From Firmicutes bacterium CAG:194 (GTDB lineage Bacteria; Bacillota; Clostridia; Lachnospirales; Lachnospiraceae): a stretch of 64,000 nucleotides of DNA. The stretch's first letter is position 1; each line of letters opens with the position of its first letter. The position numbers were made by a program, and so were the translations under genes. The notes beneath the pieces were generated by a model. The model ran no database searches. It was not told where the DNA came from and worked only from the letters and a program-made list of their open reading frames with translations. Positions 23,507 to 32,640 of this stretch are shown here, in pieces. Where the stretch lies: NCBI GenBank assembly GCA_000432915.1, contig HF995252.1, positions 47,533 to 111,532 on the forward strand, given 5' to 3'.

Positions 23507-24622
23507 ATGACAAAAATTGATATTGTTTCCGGATTTTTGGGAGCAGGAAAAACAACTTTGATAAAGAAACTGTTAAAAGAGGCACTGCAGGGCGAGCAGG
23601 TCGTTCTGATCGAGAATGAATTCGGTGAGATCGGTATTGACGGCGGCTTTTTAAAGGAAGCAGGCGTAGAGATCACAGAGATGAACTCAGGCTGCATCTG
23701 CTGCTCTTTGGTTGGTGACTTCGCATCAGCACTGAAGCAGGTACTGGATCAGTATCATCCTGACCGTATCCTGATCGAGCCATCCGGTGTCGGAAAGCTT
23801 TCCGATGTCATGCGTGCGGTGGAAGGTGCAACAGGAGAAGCAGGCGTACATTTAAACAGTGCGGTTGCGGTTGTGGATGCAAAGAAATGTAAGACTTATT
23901 TAAAGAACTTTGGTGAGTTCTTCGAGAACCAGATCGAGCATGCAGGTACGATCATTTTAAGCCGTACAGGTGAAATGAGCGAGGAAAAGATCAACCAGTG
24001 TATCGGACTGATCCGTCAGCATAATGAAAAGGCAGCTATTATTACAACCCCTTGGGATGAGCTTGACGGTAAAAAGATCATGGAAGCCATCGAAGGAGCC
24101 AAGGATCTGGAAGCAGAGCTTCTGAAGGCTGTTATGGAAGAGCATGAGCATGAACATCATCATCACGACCATGATGGCGAATGTTGCCATCATGACCACG
24201 ATCACGAGGAACATGAGCATCATCATGACCATGATCACGAAGAGCATGAACATCACCATGACCACGATCATGAAGAACATGAACATCATCATGATCATGA
24301 TGGACACTGCTGCTGCGGACATGACCACGGGCATGGTCATCATCATGCAGATGAAGTATTTACAAGCTGGGGCATGGAAACACCGGACAAGTATACAAAG
24401 GAAGAATTACAAAATATGCTGGATGCATTAGAGGACAAAGAAAAATATGGCTTTATCCTGCGTGCAAAAGGTATGCTTCCGTCTGAGAACGGCTTTATCC
24501 ACTTTGATTATGTACCGGGTGAGAGCGAGATCCGTGATGGCAGTGCTGAGTACACCGGTAAGATCTGTGTCATTGGCTCCGAACTGAAGGAAGATGCTTT
24601 AAAAGAGCTGTTTGGCAAATAA
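23507..24622 (+). CDS. COG0523 (CobW/ZNG1-like) GTP-dependent metal chaperone with His-rich insert
   Basis: A G3E-family GTPase thought to deliver zinc or another metal to client proteins. Walker A is GFLGAGKTTLIKKL (residues 8-21), the metal-binding CxCC motif is SGCICCSLVGDF, and the guanine-side motif is followed by a CobW C-terminal domain ending KEDALKELFGK. Residues 206-284 form a very His/Asp/Glu-rich insert in which the 12-residue unit HDHDHEEHEHHH is repeated three times, each encoded by 36 bp, plus CC-containing flanks. The ATG at 23507 follows AAAGGTG; 371 residues. A second, divergent COG0523 gene follows 36 bp later. Confidence 0.9.
   Translation: MTKIDIVSGFLGAGKTTLIKKLLKEALQGEQVVLIENEFGEIGIDGGFLKEAGVEITEMNSGCICCSLVGDFASALKQVLDQYHPDRILIEPSGVGKLSDVMRAVEGATGEAGVHLNSAVAVVDAKKCKTYLKNFGEFFENQIEHAGTIILSRTGEMSEEKINQCIGLIRQHNEKAAIITTPWDELDGKKIMEAIEGAKDLEAELLKAVMEEHEHEHHHHDHDGECCHHDHDHEEHEHHHDHDHEEHEHHHDHDHEEHEHHHDHDGHCCCGHDHGHGHHHADEVFTSWGMETPDKYTKEELQNMLDALEDKEKYGFILRAKGMLPSENGFIHFDYVPGESEIRDGSAEYTGKICVIGSELKEDALKELFGK
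24181..24310 (+). repeat. In-gene 36-bp tandem repeats encoding the His-rich insert
   Basis: Three head-to-tail copies, about 36 bp each, of a CAT/GAC/GAG-rich unit differ mainly at third codon positions. The reading frame is kept, so copy number could change by slippage without loss of the protein. Confidence 0.7.
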
Positions 24623-24658
24623 GCAGACAGAAATATGATAAGAAAGAGGAAAGAACTT

Positions 24659-25591
24659 ATGATTCCTGTATATATGATTAACGGATTCTTAGACAGTGGT
24701 AAGACAGAATTCATCCAGTATACGATCGCGCAGCCTTATTTCCAGATGCGCGCAAAAACGCTTCTGATCGTATGTGAGGAAGGCGATATCGAATATGATG
24801 CGACACTTCTGAAAAAGAGCAGAACGGTCATGGAACTGATCGAGGATGAGGAAGATTTTACAGCGCAGAATTTGATCGAGCTGGAGAAAAAGCATAAACC
24901 GGCGCGTATCCTGATCGAGTTTAACGGTATGTGGAACAGCAAAAATGTAAAACTGCCATGGCACTGGAAGCTGGAACAGCAGATCACCTGTATCGACGGC
25001 TCTACATTTTCCACCTATTTTACGAATATGAAATCTCTGCTGGCAGAACATATCCGCAAGTCCGAGCTGATCATCATGAACCGCTGTGACAATATTATTG
25101 AACAGATACCGACTTATAAGAGAAATATCAAGGCGATCAACCAGAATGCTGAAATCATCTTTGAGGATAAGAACGGCGAAGTAAATGCGACGCTCGAAGA
25201 AGATCTGCCGTTTGATGTGGGTGCAGATGTGATCGATCTGGATGATACAGGCTATGGAATCTGGTATATTGATGTGTTGGATAATATGCAGCGTTATGCC
25301 GGCAAGACGATCTCCTATGTGGGTATGGTGCTGCATCCTGAAAATTTCCCGAAGGGATATTTTGTACCGGGCAGAATGGCAATGACCTGCTGTGCAGAGG
25401 ATATGGCATTTCTGGGGTATGCCTGCAAGTATGACCAGGCAGATACCTTAAAACAGAAGGAATGGGTCAAGGTAACAGCAAAGGTAGCCATTGAATACTT
25501 TGAAGATTATGGCAAGGAAGGTCCGGTGCTGCATGCTATTTCTGTGGAGAAGACAAAAGCGCCGAAGGAAGAAGTGATCAGCTTTGTGTAA
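24659..25591 (+). CDS. Divergent COG0523-like GTPase with YcgQ/TIGR03943-type C-terminus
   Basis: A 310-residue protein paired with the metal chaperone upstream. Walker A is GFLDSGKTEFIQ. The CxCC motif of COG0523 proteins is absent, and LIEFNGMW stands where relatives have LIEPSG. From about residue 195 the sequence (YAGKTISYVGMVLHPENFPKGYFVPGRMAMTCCAED) matches the domain of YcgQ-type proteins, which in other Firmicutes is encoded with a permease and a COG0523 GTPase. No permease is seen here. The ATG at 24659 is chosen for its AGAGGAAAG; 310 residues. A role in metal homeostasis is inferred from the pair. Confidence 0.75.
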   Translation: MIPVYMINGFLDSGKTEFIQYTIAQPYFQMRAKTLLIVCEEGDIEYDATLLKKSRTVMELIEDEEDFTAQNLIELEKKHKPARILIEFNGMWNSKNVKLPWHWKLEQQITCIDGSTFSTYFTNMKSLLAEHIRKSELIIMNRCDNIIEQIPTYKRNIKAINQNAEIIFEDKNGEVNATLEEDLPFDVGADVIDLDDTGYGIWYIDVLDNMQRYAGKTISYVGMVLHPENFPKGYFVPGRMAMTCCAEDMAFLGYACKYDQADTLKQKEWVKVTAKVAIEYFEDYGKEGPVLHAISVEKTKAPKEEVISFV

Positions 25592-25660
25592 GCTGTAAAT
25601 AAGTCATGTAATCCGAAAGAACATGACATTTTATACAAAACAAGTGCATAATTTCCGTAT

Positions 25661-25690
25661 AATGAGCCAAGCGACATTGGCTCATTATTT
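25661..25690 (+). terminator. Terminator after the COG0523 pair
   Basis: AATGAGCCAA (25661-25670) pairs with TTGGCTCATT (25677-25686) around a six-base loop, followed by ATTTTG. Confidence 0.7.
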
Positions 25691-25733
25691 TGTTACAATA
25701 AACATAACTATTGTATGCCTATGGGAGGTTCAT

Positions 25734-28700
25734 GTGAAAAGACGAGGAAAAAAACAAAGAAACAGGGTTCTGGCACTTGTGCTGTCTGCGGCGGTTGTGT
25801 TGACAGGCATAACAGTTCCGGGAGAAAAGACGTATGCGGCAGAAGATAAGATTGATCTGATGCCATATATACAAAAAAATGGTATATTAGCTGCGGAAGA
25901 CGGAGAAGGCTCTAACAAGCCGGCTGCAGAGCTTCTGGTCAGCCTGCCATCCGATATGGATGAAAAGCAGGAGCTGGATGCGCTGGGTGTAAAGCAGCTT
26001 GTGGTAGATTTTAAGGTAAATACCTTGACAGCCTATGCAGGAGAGCAGACCGGCTGTATGGCATTTGGTATGAGCGAGGCTTATAGCTGGAAAAATGGAG
26101 AATGGGTCAATATTGCAGCAGGAGAGAGTGCCACGGCAAAATTTGATCTGGCTTCTATGGATTGGAGTGGCTATGACAGGATCGGAAAGCTGGGACTGCA
26201 GTTTGCCAATCTGGCATCGGGCAGCAGTGTAAGCTATGAAATATCAGATATTTATTTTACGACAGATGCATCCGGTGGCAGTGGAAGCGGCGGCGGTCAG
26301 ATAACGACGGATAGAGAGGCTTCCGGAAATGTAGTTGTTACGGTAAATGAACAGGGACAGCCGAGTAATGACTGGTCCGGTTTTGAGCTTTCTGTGGATA
26401 ATCAGACCGGAAAAAGTATTTGTGACTGGGTGATCACAATGACAGTGCCATCCGGCAGTGCAGCTAAATTCAAATGCTGGAATGCAACCTTTACCGCAGA
26501 TGGCGATACGATCTATCTGTATCCGAATAAAGAAAATTCCAATGCGGTGCTTGGGACAGGTAAAATGTCTGCTAACCCGCCGGGATTTGGATTTAGCAGT
26601 ACATGGGTAAACGCATCGGATATTACGATCACCAATGTGGCATACAATTATGGAACACAGTCAACGATAGATTATTCCAAAGGGGATACCAATGATGAGA
26701 CCGGTGGAAGCGGCGGTAGTGGCGGCGGTGCGCAGAAAGATACGACGACGGATCTGAATCTGGACATCAGCTACAATTTTGCCAAGCTATTGCAGGAATC
26801 ACTTTATTTCTATGATGGAAATATGTGCGGAACAGATGTGGATGAAAACAGTGCTTTTTCCTGGAGAGGAAATTGCCATACATATGACAGCCATGTGACC
26901 TATAATGGAAAGACAGTAGATGTAAGCGGCGGCTATCATGATGCGGGCGATCATGTGAAATTCGGTCTGCCACAGGGATACGCTGCAACCGTTCTGGCAC
27001 TTGGGTATTATCAGTTTGCCGATGCTTACGATGAGCTGGGACAGACGGCGCATTTTAATACGATCATGGATTACTTCTGTGATTATTTTACACGCTGTAC
27101 GATCTATAAAGAGGGGACAGATACTGTAGAAGCTTTCTGCTATCAGGTCGGAGACGGAGACAGTGACCATGCAAAGTGGGAAGCACCCGAAGGACAGACA
27201 ATAGGTAGACCGGCATTTTTCGCAACGACCTCTAATCCTGCGACAGATGAAGTTTCTGTTGCGGTAGCAGCACTTGCATTGCAGGCGGCTAACTACCAGA
27301 AGCAGGGCGGAGCAGAAGCACTTGCAAAGAGCAAAGCTTATTTAAAGACAGCAGAGGATTTATTCGATTTTGCAAAGAACTGTAGTAATAAGCAGGTAGC
27401 AACACAGGGGGCTTCTCCGTTTTATAAGTCAAATAACTGGGAGGATGATTATTGTGCAGCAGCTGCTGCATTATATGCTGCAACGGGCAAAGAAATTTAC
27501 AAACAGGAACGGGATGCATATTATGGGAAGCTTAATACGGGCTGGTGCCTGACATGGGACAATACATGGCCGGTAGCGGCAGTTTTGAAAGACGATTATA
27601 CAGCAGTCAGTGCCTTTGCCAGCTATGGCAGTAAAAATACGAAACAGGGATTTAAATTGATCGATGGCTGGGGCTCAGCAAGATATAATGCATCTGCACA
27701 GTTTATGGGGCTGATCTACGATCAGGCAAACCAGAAGTTATCCATGACAGACGGCAATTACAGTAGCTGGGCAACCGGACAGATGAAATATCTGCTTGGA
27801 AATAACAAAGCGAAACGTTGTTTTGTAGTCGGCTATAATGAGAATGCGGCAAAATATCCGCATCACCGTGCTGCATCCAGATCAAATGATGCAGGACAGG
27901 TACGGGAAGACCATTATACATTGCTGGGAGCCCTTGTTGGCGGCCCGAGTGATGAATATGACACATACGCAGACAATCAGGCGGATTATAACTGTAATGA
28001 GGTGGCACTGGATTACAATGCAGGTCTGGTAGGTGCTGCAGCAGGACTGTATCTGCTGCATAAGGGAGAGGAAGCCTATCCGGCAGATCTGGCAACAGAG
28101 GCAGAGCTTGAGAGTATTGGAGTAGAAAAATACTACGGTACCTCATCCGGCGAATCGGAGAGTCCAAGTGAGACGCCGAGCCCAAGTCCGACACCGAGTG
28201 AGACGCCGAGCCCAAGCCCAACACCGAGCGAGACGCCGAGCCCAAGTCCGACACCGAGTGAGACGCCAAGCCCAAGCCCGGCACCGAGTGAGACGCCAAA
28301 CCAGCAGCCAAGCGAATCCCCAAGCGCAACACCTGGTCAGCAACCAAGTGAAATGCCGGAAGATGATGTGGATGAGACGCCGGATGAGGCTGTGGAGGTC
28401 GGAGACAGCATGGATATCAGCGGTCTGGTTTATGAGATTGCGCAGATAGAGAACGGTAAAGTGTATGTCACCTTCAAGGAAGCAGATGAAGATGCGGAGG
28501 ACATCACGATTCCGACTACTTTTATGGATGCAGCAGGAAGAACCTGCTATGTAAAAGAAATTGCTCCGTATGCATTTGCAAACCATAAAAAGCTGAAAAA
28601 AGTAAAGATTGCAGAGGGTATTACAAAGATCGGCAAGAAAGCGTTTTATCATTGCACGGCATTAAAGAAGGTAACACTGCCGGGTAGTCTGGTGACGATC

Positions 28701-28970
28701 GGAGACAGTGCGTTTGAAGGTGACAGAAGCATTACTGCGATCACGATACCGAAAAATGTCAAAACGATCGGTAAAAAAGCGTTTTATAAGTGTAAGAAGC
28801 TCAAAACCGTAACGCTGAAAACGACAAAAATGAAAAAGGTTGGTGCGTCTGCATTTAAAAAGACAAAGAAAGGTATGTTGTTTAAACTGCCTAAGAAGAA
28901 AAATGCGACGTACAGAAAACTTTTGAAGAAAAAGTATGACAGCGGTGTGAGATTCAGAAAAATAAAGTAA
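25734..28970 (+). CDS. Secreted GH9 cellulase with CBM-like modules and BspA-like LRR tail
   Basis: A 1078-residue exported endoglucanase or processive cellulase. GTG start after GGGAGG (25723-25728), then a signal peptide ([19 protein letters not shown]) ending near TYAAED. Two N-terminal beta-rich modules follow; the second ([20 protein letters not shown]) looks like a cellulose-binding CBM. The GH9 catalytic domain has [13 protein letters not shown] with the nucleophile-side Asp pair, [11 protein letters not shown], and the GH9 signature around [14 protein letters not shown] with the acid Glu. A Pro/Ser/Thr linker built from a repeated [12 protein letters not shown] unit leads to three BspA/LRR_5 repeats ([45 protein letters not shown]) and a basic tail. 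No dockerin or sortase motif is visible. Confidence 0.92.
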   Translation: MKRRGKKQRNRVLALVLSAAVVLTGITVPGEKTYAAEDKIDLMPYIQKNGILAAEDGEGSNKPAAELLVSLPSDMDEKQELDALGVKQLVVDFKVNTLTAYAGEQTGCMAFGMSEAYSWKNGEWVNIAAGESATAKFDLASMDWSGYDRIGKLGLQFANLASGSSVSYEISDIYFTTDASGGSGSGGGQITTDREASGNVVVTVNEQGQPSNDWSGFELSVDNQTGKSICDWVITMTVPSGSAAKFKCWNATFTADGDTIYLYPNKENSNAVLGTGKMSANPPGFGFSSTWVNASDITITNVAYNYGTQSTIDYSKGDTNDETGGSGGSGGGAQKDTTTDLNLDISYNFAKLLQESLYFYDGNMCGTDVDENSAFSWRGNCHTYDSHVTYNGKTVDVSGGYHDAGDHVKFGLPQGYAATVLALGYYQFADAYDELGQTAHFNTIMDYFCDYFTRCTIYKEGTDTVEAFCYQVGDGDSDHAKWEAPEGQTIGRPAFFATTSNPATDEVSVAVAALALQAANYQKQGGAEALAKSKAYLKTAEDLFDFAKNCSNKQVATQGASPFYKSNNWEDDYCAAAAALYAATGKEIYKQERDAYYGKLNTGWCLTWDNTWPVAAVLKDDYTAVSAFASYGSKNTKQGFKLIDGWGSARYNASAQFMGLIYDQANQKLSMTDGNYSSWATGQMKYLLGNNKAKRCFVVGYNENAAKYPHHRAASRSNDAGQVREDHYTLLGALVGGPSDEYDTYADNQADYNCNEVALDYNAGLVGAAAGLYLLHKGEEAYPADLATEAELESIGVEKYYGTSSGESESPSETPSPSPTPSETPSPSPTPSETPSPSPTPSETPSPSPAPSETPNQQPSESPSATPGQQPSEMPEDDVDETPDEAVEVGDSMDISGLVYEIAQIENGKVYVTFKEADEDAEDITIPTTFMDAAGRTCYVKEIAPYAFANHKKLKKVKIAEGITKIGKKAFYHCTALKKVTLPGSLVTIGDSAFEGDRSITAITIPKNVKTIGKKAFYKCKKLKTVTLKTTKMKKVGASAFKKTKKGMLFKLPKKKNATYRKLLKKKYDSGVRFRKIK

Positions 28971-28989
28971 GAGAAAAGTGAGGAAAAAT

Positions 28990-30117
28990 ATGATTGAAAA
29001 ACTGAAGAAAAAATACATGGCAAACTGTATTTTTGCTACGGTTCTTCTGTGGGCGCTTGCTGCTGTATTTGTAGCGATAACATGGGATGACCTTAATGTG
29101 CTTTTTCAAAAACCATTGAAAATTGAAGATTTAAAGGCAGAGGATATACAGAAAAATGTGAAGGTTGAGGGTGACATATATTATTTCATGGATTATTATG
29201 CCTATCAGGAAAATGATAAGGGCGGTATGACGGCCATGCAATTTATGGTTCCTGTCGGAGAGGCAGAATATATGGGTGTAAACTGCAGTGGTTCCACAAT
29301 GAACCGGGCGAAAGAAAATATGGATGCTTACTGGGCGTATCTGGATGGAGACGAATCAGCAATGGACAAACTGCAGCCGGTAAAGATTTCCGGAACGATC
29401 CAGCCGCTTTCGGGTGATTATCTGACATACTTTAATGAGTTTGTAGATAGGCTTGGATTGCCGGAGAAAAGTGCGGCATTATTCCTGCCTTATGTGATCA
29501 ATGACGGTGACATCGGCGAGGGAAATATGGTAACCATTATCTTCTTTATATTGCTTGCAGCAGGTGCCCTGATCGGTGGTATTTATATGCTTGTCAGTGG
29601 GATAAAGGGAAAGAATGTAAAAGCATTGGAAGAATATTGCGAAAGAAAAGGAAACAAAGAATATATACTTTCGCAGATTGAATATTTTTATCAGATGCAG
29701 CCGGCGGTGCAGGGAATGCGCATCGGGCAGGATTATTTTATGGCTGTAAAGGGAACAAAGGTGTATTTCGCAGAGGCAGATCAGGTATTATGGGTATATG
29801 AAAATGTGGTACAGCACAGAACAAACTTTATTCCGACAGGTAAAACCTATTCTGTTGTTGTGATGCTTTATGATGGAAGAATATTTGACATCCCAATGAG
29901 TAGAAAGACAGCATCACAGGAGGCATTGCAATATATTGCTGCCAATATGCCATATTTGTTTATTGGATATGATGAAGACTGGGTGGAACTGTATAATACG
30001 GAAAGAGACCGGATGCGTCAGACCGTCAGAAGCAGAAAGCAGGAGTATGAGGTAAATATGACAGGCACTGCCGGGGATATGGCATCTGCACCGGATACGG
30101 AAATGCAGAAATTTTAA
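28990..30117 (+). CDS. Membrane protein of unknown function (DUF6709-like)
   Basis: A 375-residue protein with one N-terminal membrane segment (CIFATVLLWALAAVFVAI), an extracytoplasmic domain of about 160 residues, a second membrane segment (MVTIIFFILLAAGALIGGIYMLV) and a cytoplasmic domain of about 170 residues. The layout recalls the DUF6709 family, but I am not sure of that name. The cytoplasmic part (MAVKGTKVYFAEADQVLWVYE) is PH-like in pattern. The ATG lies 19 bp after the cellulase stop with a GAGG upstream, so the two may share a transcript. No function is assigned. Confidence 0.7.
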   Translation: MIEKLKKKYMANCIFATVLLWALAAVFVAITWDDLNVLFQKPLKIEDLKAEDIQKNVKVEGDIYYFMDYYAYQENDKGGMTAMQFMVPVGEAEYMGVNCSGSTMNRAKENMDAYWAYLDGDESAMDKLQPVKISGTIQPLSGDYLTYFNEFVDRLGLPEKSAALFLPYVINDGDIGEGNMVTIIFFILLAAGALIGGIYMLVSGIKGKNVKALEEYCERKGNKEYILSQIEYFYQMQPAVQGMRIGQDYFMAVKGTKVYFAEADQVLWVYENVVQHRTNFIPTGKTYSVVVMLYDGRIFDIPMSRKTASQEALQYIAANMPYLFIGYDEDWVELYNTERDRMRQTVRSRKQEYEVNMTGTAGDMASAPDTEMQKF

Positions 30118-30125
30118 ATTCGGTA

Positions 30126-30154
30126 TTGACATTCAAAAAAAATAGTTGTAAAGT
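30126..30154 (+). promoter_or_regulatory. Promoter of the T-box leader
   Basis: TTGACA (30126-30131) and TAAAGT (30149-30154) are 17 bp apart, about 25 bp before the leader structure begins. Confidence 0.65.
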
Positions 30155-30179
30155 AAACACAACTTAAAAAACAAAACAT

Positions 30180-30446
30180 AATGTAAAGAAACCGATGAGA
30201 AAGAAGAGTAGTCATTAGGAAGTTTCCCAGAGAGCTGCAGGTGGTGGGATTGCAGCAAATGGAATTTTGATGAATGGGCTTTCGAGGCTGACCTGAATCA
30301 AGTAGGAGTCAGCGGGATGCACACCCGTTATCAAGGTGACATGTATGATAGTACATGACAGAGTGGACACATTGTCAATTTGAGTGGTACCGCGATAATA
30401 CTTAGTTTATTACCGTCTCAAGCATTAGCTTGAGGCGGTTTTCTTT
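30180..30446 (+). promoter_or_regulatory. T-box riboswitch, probably tRNA-Trp-specific
   Basis: A leader RNA that senses uncharged tRNA. Stem I opens with AAAGAAGAGTAGT, and the candidate specifier TGG is at 30275-30277 after GAA, as expected for Trp. The T-box sequence TGAGTGGTACCGCG is at 30381-30394. The terminator pairs CCGTCTCAAGC (30413-30423) with GCTTGAGGCGG (30428-30438) and ends in TTTTCTTT. With uncharged tRNA the T-box pairs to form the antiterminator instead. It precedes the trpXYZ-like transporter genes, so tryptophan starvation should raise their expression. Confidence 0.9.
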
Positions 30447-30632
30447 ATGTAGCGAGGTAACGAAATCAAGCGGCAGCGAAGCTGACATTTGATTTCGCCC
30501 GAGCGTACAACGAGAAAATCAAAAGCGCGAAGCGCGATTGACAGCAGAGCTGGCAGGATTTTCGAGTCTGCAGAGGTAACGAAATCAGTAAATCAACAAA
30601 CTAACAAAATATATTTCTAGGAGGAAATAAGT
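30447..30632 (+). repeat. Intergenic hairpin repeats between T-box and transporter
   Basis: CGAAATCAA (30461-30469) pairs with TTGATTTCG (30489-30497) around a CAGC-gaa-GCTG hairpin. A second unit (30510-30567) has ACGAG, then AAAATC ... GATTTT closing two inner hairpins (GCGC-gaa-GCGC and CAGC-aga-GCTG), then CGAGT. GAGGTAACGAAATCA occurs at both ends (30454 and 30574). The last 40 bp carry the AGGAGG ribosome binding site of the next gene. The same unit type occurs twice after groEL. Confidence 0.7.
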
Positions 30633-31745
30633 ATGAAAAAGAAAGTAGTAGCAATGATGATGGCAGCAGTAATGGCATGTTCCTTAATGGCATGCGGCAG
30701 CACAAATGACGCAGCAGATACAACTGCGAATGAAACAGAGGCAACGGATGCGACAGAGGCAACGGATGCAACAGAGGAAACAGACACAGCAGAAGCAACA
30801 GATGCCACTGATACAGCAACAGACGGCAAACAGTATACGATCGGTATTTCACAGTTTGCTGAGCATGGTTCTCTGGATAACTGCAGAGAAGGCTTCTTAC
30901 AGGGACTTGCAGATGCAGGCATCGTAGAAGGCGAAAACCTGACAGTCATTTATGACAATGCACAGGCTGATACAGGTACAGCAAGTACGATCGCAGAAAA
31001 TTATGTATCACAGGGCGTTGATATGATCTGTGGTATCGCAACACCATCTGCAATGGCAGCATACAACTCCTGCATGAATACAGATATTCCGGTTATCTAT
31101 ACAGCAGTTTCCGATCCGGTAGAAGCAGGTCTTGCAAAGGAAGACGGTACACCGGCTGGCAATATCACAGGTACATCCGATGCACTTGCGATCAATGCAC
31201 AGCTTGAAATGATCCGTGAAATGTTACCGGATGCAAAAACGATCGGTATTATTTATACAACAAGTGAAACAAACTCAGTCAGCACGATCGAAAGCTACAA
31301 AGAAGCAGCTCCGGATTACGGATTTGAAATTGTAGAAACCGGCATCAATGTAGTTGCAGACGTAGAAATGGCAGCAAAAGATTTAGCAGGAAAGGTTGAC
31401 TGTATTACCAATTTGACGGATAATACAGTTGTATCTGCTCTGCAGACAGAGCTTGCAGCAGCAAAGGATGCAGGTATCCCGGTATTCGGTTCTGAAGTAG
31501 AACAGGTAAAAGCAGGCTGTGTTGCTTCCATGGGTCTTGAGTATGTAGAGCTTGGCAAACAGACAGGTGCAATGGCTGCAAAGGTATTAAAGGGAGAAGC
31601 AAAGGCTTCCGAAATGAACTTTGAAGTCATCAGCGAGCCTAGCCTTTACATCAATACAAAGGCAGCAGCAGATGTGAATCTGACGATCAGTGATGATATG
31701 ATGGGAAAAGCATATCAGACATTTGATGAAATTACAGTAGAGTAA
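30633..31745 (+). CDS. trpX: ABC transporter substrate-binding lipoprotein (TrpX-like)
   Basis: A 370-residue lipoprotein: signal peptide with lipobox Cys21 (SLMACGST), then a Thr/Ala/Glu-rich spacer (residues 24-65) and a type-1 periplasmic-binding fold of the ABC_sub_bind family (YTIGISQFAEHGSLDNCREG, IYDNAQADTGTASTIAENY, ITNLTDNTVVSAL). Relatives with this three-gene order are predicted tryptophan or amino-acid importers. The T-box with a Trp specifier supports tryptophan as the ligand. The ATG follows AGGAGG. The permease starts 10 bp after the stop. Confidence 0.85.
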   Translation: MKKKVVAMMMAAVMACSLMACGSTNDAADTTANETEATDATEATDATEETDTAEATDATDTATDGKQYTIGISQFAEHGSLDNCREGFLQGLADAGIVEGENLTVIYDNAQADTGTASTIAENYVSQGVDMICGIATPSAMAAYNSCMNTDIPVIYTAVSDPVEAGLAKEDGTPAGNITGTSDALAINAQLEMIREMLPDAKTIGIIYTTSETNSVSTIESYKEAAPDYGFEIVETGINVVADVEMAAKDLAGKVDCITNLTDNTVVSALQTELAAAKDAGIPVFGSEVEQVKAGCVASMGLEYVELGKQTGAMAAKVLKGEAKASEMNFEVISEPSLYINTKAAADVNLTISDDMMGKAYQTFDEITVE

Positions 31746-31755
31746 GAGGTAAGAA

Positions 31756-32640
31756 ATGAGTTTAGTACTGAGTGTTTTCGAGCAGGGTCTGATCTATGCG
31801 ATCATGGCGCTCGGACTTTATATCACCTACAAAATTTTGGATTTTCCGGATATGACAGTAGATGGCAGCTTCCCATTGGGAGCTGCTATTACTGCTATGT
31901 TGATTACAAAGGGATGGAATCCGTTTCTGACATTGCCAATTTCTTTTGCAGCCGGTGCGGTTGCAGGTATGTTGACAGGACTGATCCATGTCAAGCTCCG
32001 TGTGCGTGATCTGTTATCCGGTATTATCATGATGACGGCGCTTTATACTGTTAATCTCCGTATTGCCGGAAAGGCAAATCTGCCAATCTACAATATGGAA
32101 AATATTTTCGATAACAAACTGGTCAATGCCATTATCCCGGAAAGTCTTTCCCAGTTTAAAACAGTTATTGTGGCATTCGTGATCACAATGATCGTGAAAT
32201 ACATTCTCGACTGGTATTTAAGTACCAAATCCGGTTTTATGCTGCGCGCGGTCGGCGATAATGAGACGATCGTAACAAGCCTTGGTGTGGATAAAGGATG
32301 GATCAAGATACTGGGTCTGGCGCTTGGCGACGGCTTTGCAGCACTCAGCGGCTGTATGTTTGCACAGCAGCAGCGCTACTTTGATGTGACAATGGGAACA
32401 GGTACGGTCGTGATCGGTCTTGCTTCTGTTATCATCGGAACAACCGTCTTTAAAAAGGTAACTTTCCTGCGTGTGACATCCAGTGTTGTCATTGGCTCAT
32501 TGATCTATAAAGCCTGCGTTGCGGTTGCGATCCGTATGGGTATGCAGTCTACAGATCTGAAACTGATCACAGCGATCCTGTTCTTATTGATCCTTGTTGT
32601 AGGAACAGAGAGAAAGAAGAAGGTGAAGAGTACATGTTAG
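31756..32640 (+). CDS. trpY: ABC transporter permease (TrpY-like)
   Basis: A 294-residue inner-membrane permease with about eight hydrophobic segments. It resembles the branched-chain amino-acid/sugar (BPD_transp_2) permease group: YKILDFPDMTVDGSFPLGAA at the start, LRAVGDNETIVTSLGVDKGWIKILGLAL as the cytoplasmic coupling loop, and GTGTVVIGLASVIIG. One permease gene implies a homodimer. It overlaps the ATPase gene by 7 bp, consistent with translational coupling. Confidence 0.88.
   Translation: MSLVLSVFEQGLIYAIMALGLYITYKILDFPDMTVDGSFPLGAAITAMLITKGWNPFLTLPISFAAGAVAGMLTGLIHVKLRVRDLLSGIIMMTALYTVNLRIAGKANLPIYNMENIFDNKLVNAIIPESLSQFKTVIVAFVITMIVKYILDWYLSTKSGFMLRAVGDNETIVTSLGVDKGWIKILGLALGDGFAALSGCMFAQQQRYFDVTMGTGTVVIGLASVIIGTTVFKKVTFLRVTSSVVIGSLIYKACVAVAIRMGMQSTDLKLITAILFLLILVVGTERKKKVKSTC

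Noticed and set aside
24181..24310. Short regularly spaced repeats resembling a CRISPR array
   Set aside because: They are contiguous, in frame, and encode the His/Asp/Glu-rich insert of a COG0523 protein; there are no spacers.
23957..24346. Long antisense frame of Met/Val-rich residues opposite the His-rich insert
   Set aside because: It is the complement of CAT/GAC repeats, has no ribosome binding site and no protein-like composition.
28165..28300. Repeated GAGACGCCGAGCCCAAGTCC-like units as a CRISPR or VNTR locus
   Set aside because: They encode the Pro/Ser/Thr linker of the GH9 cellulase in frame and have no unique spacers.
27703..28652. Long antisense frames opposite the cellulase linker and LRR region
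   Set aside because: They arise from the biased linker codons and have no start signals or recognisable domains.
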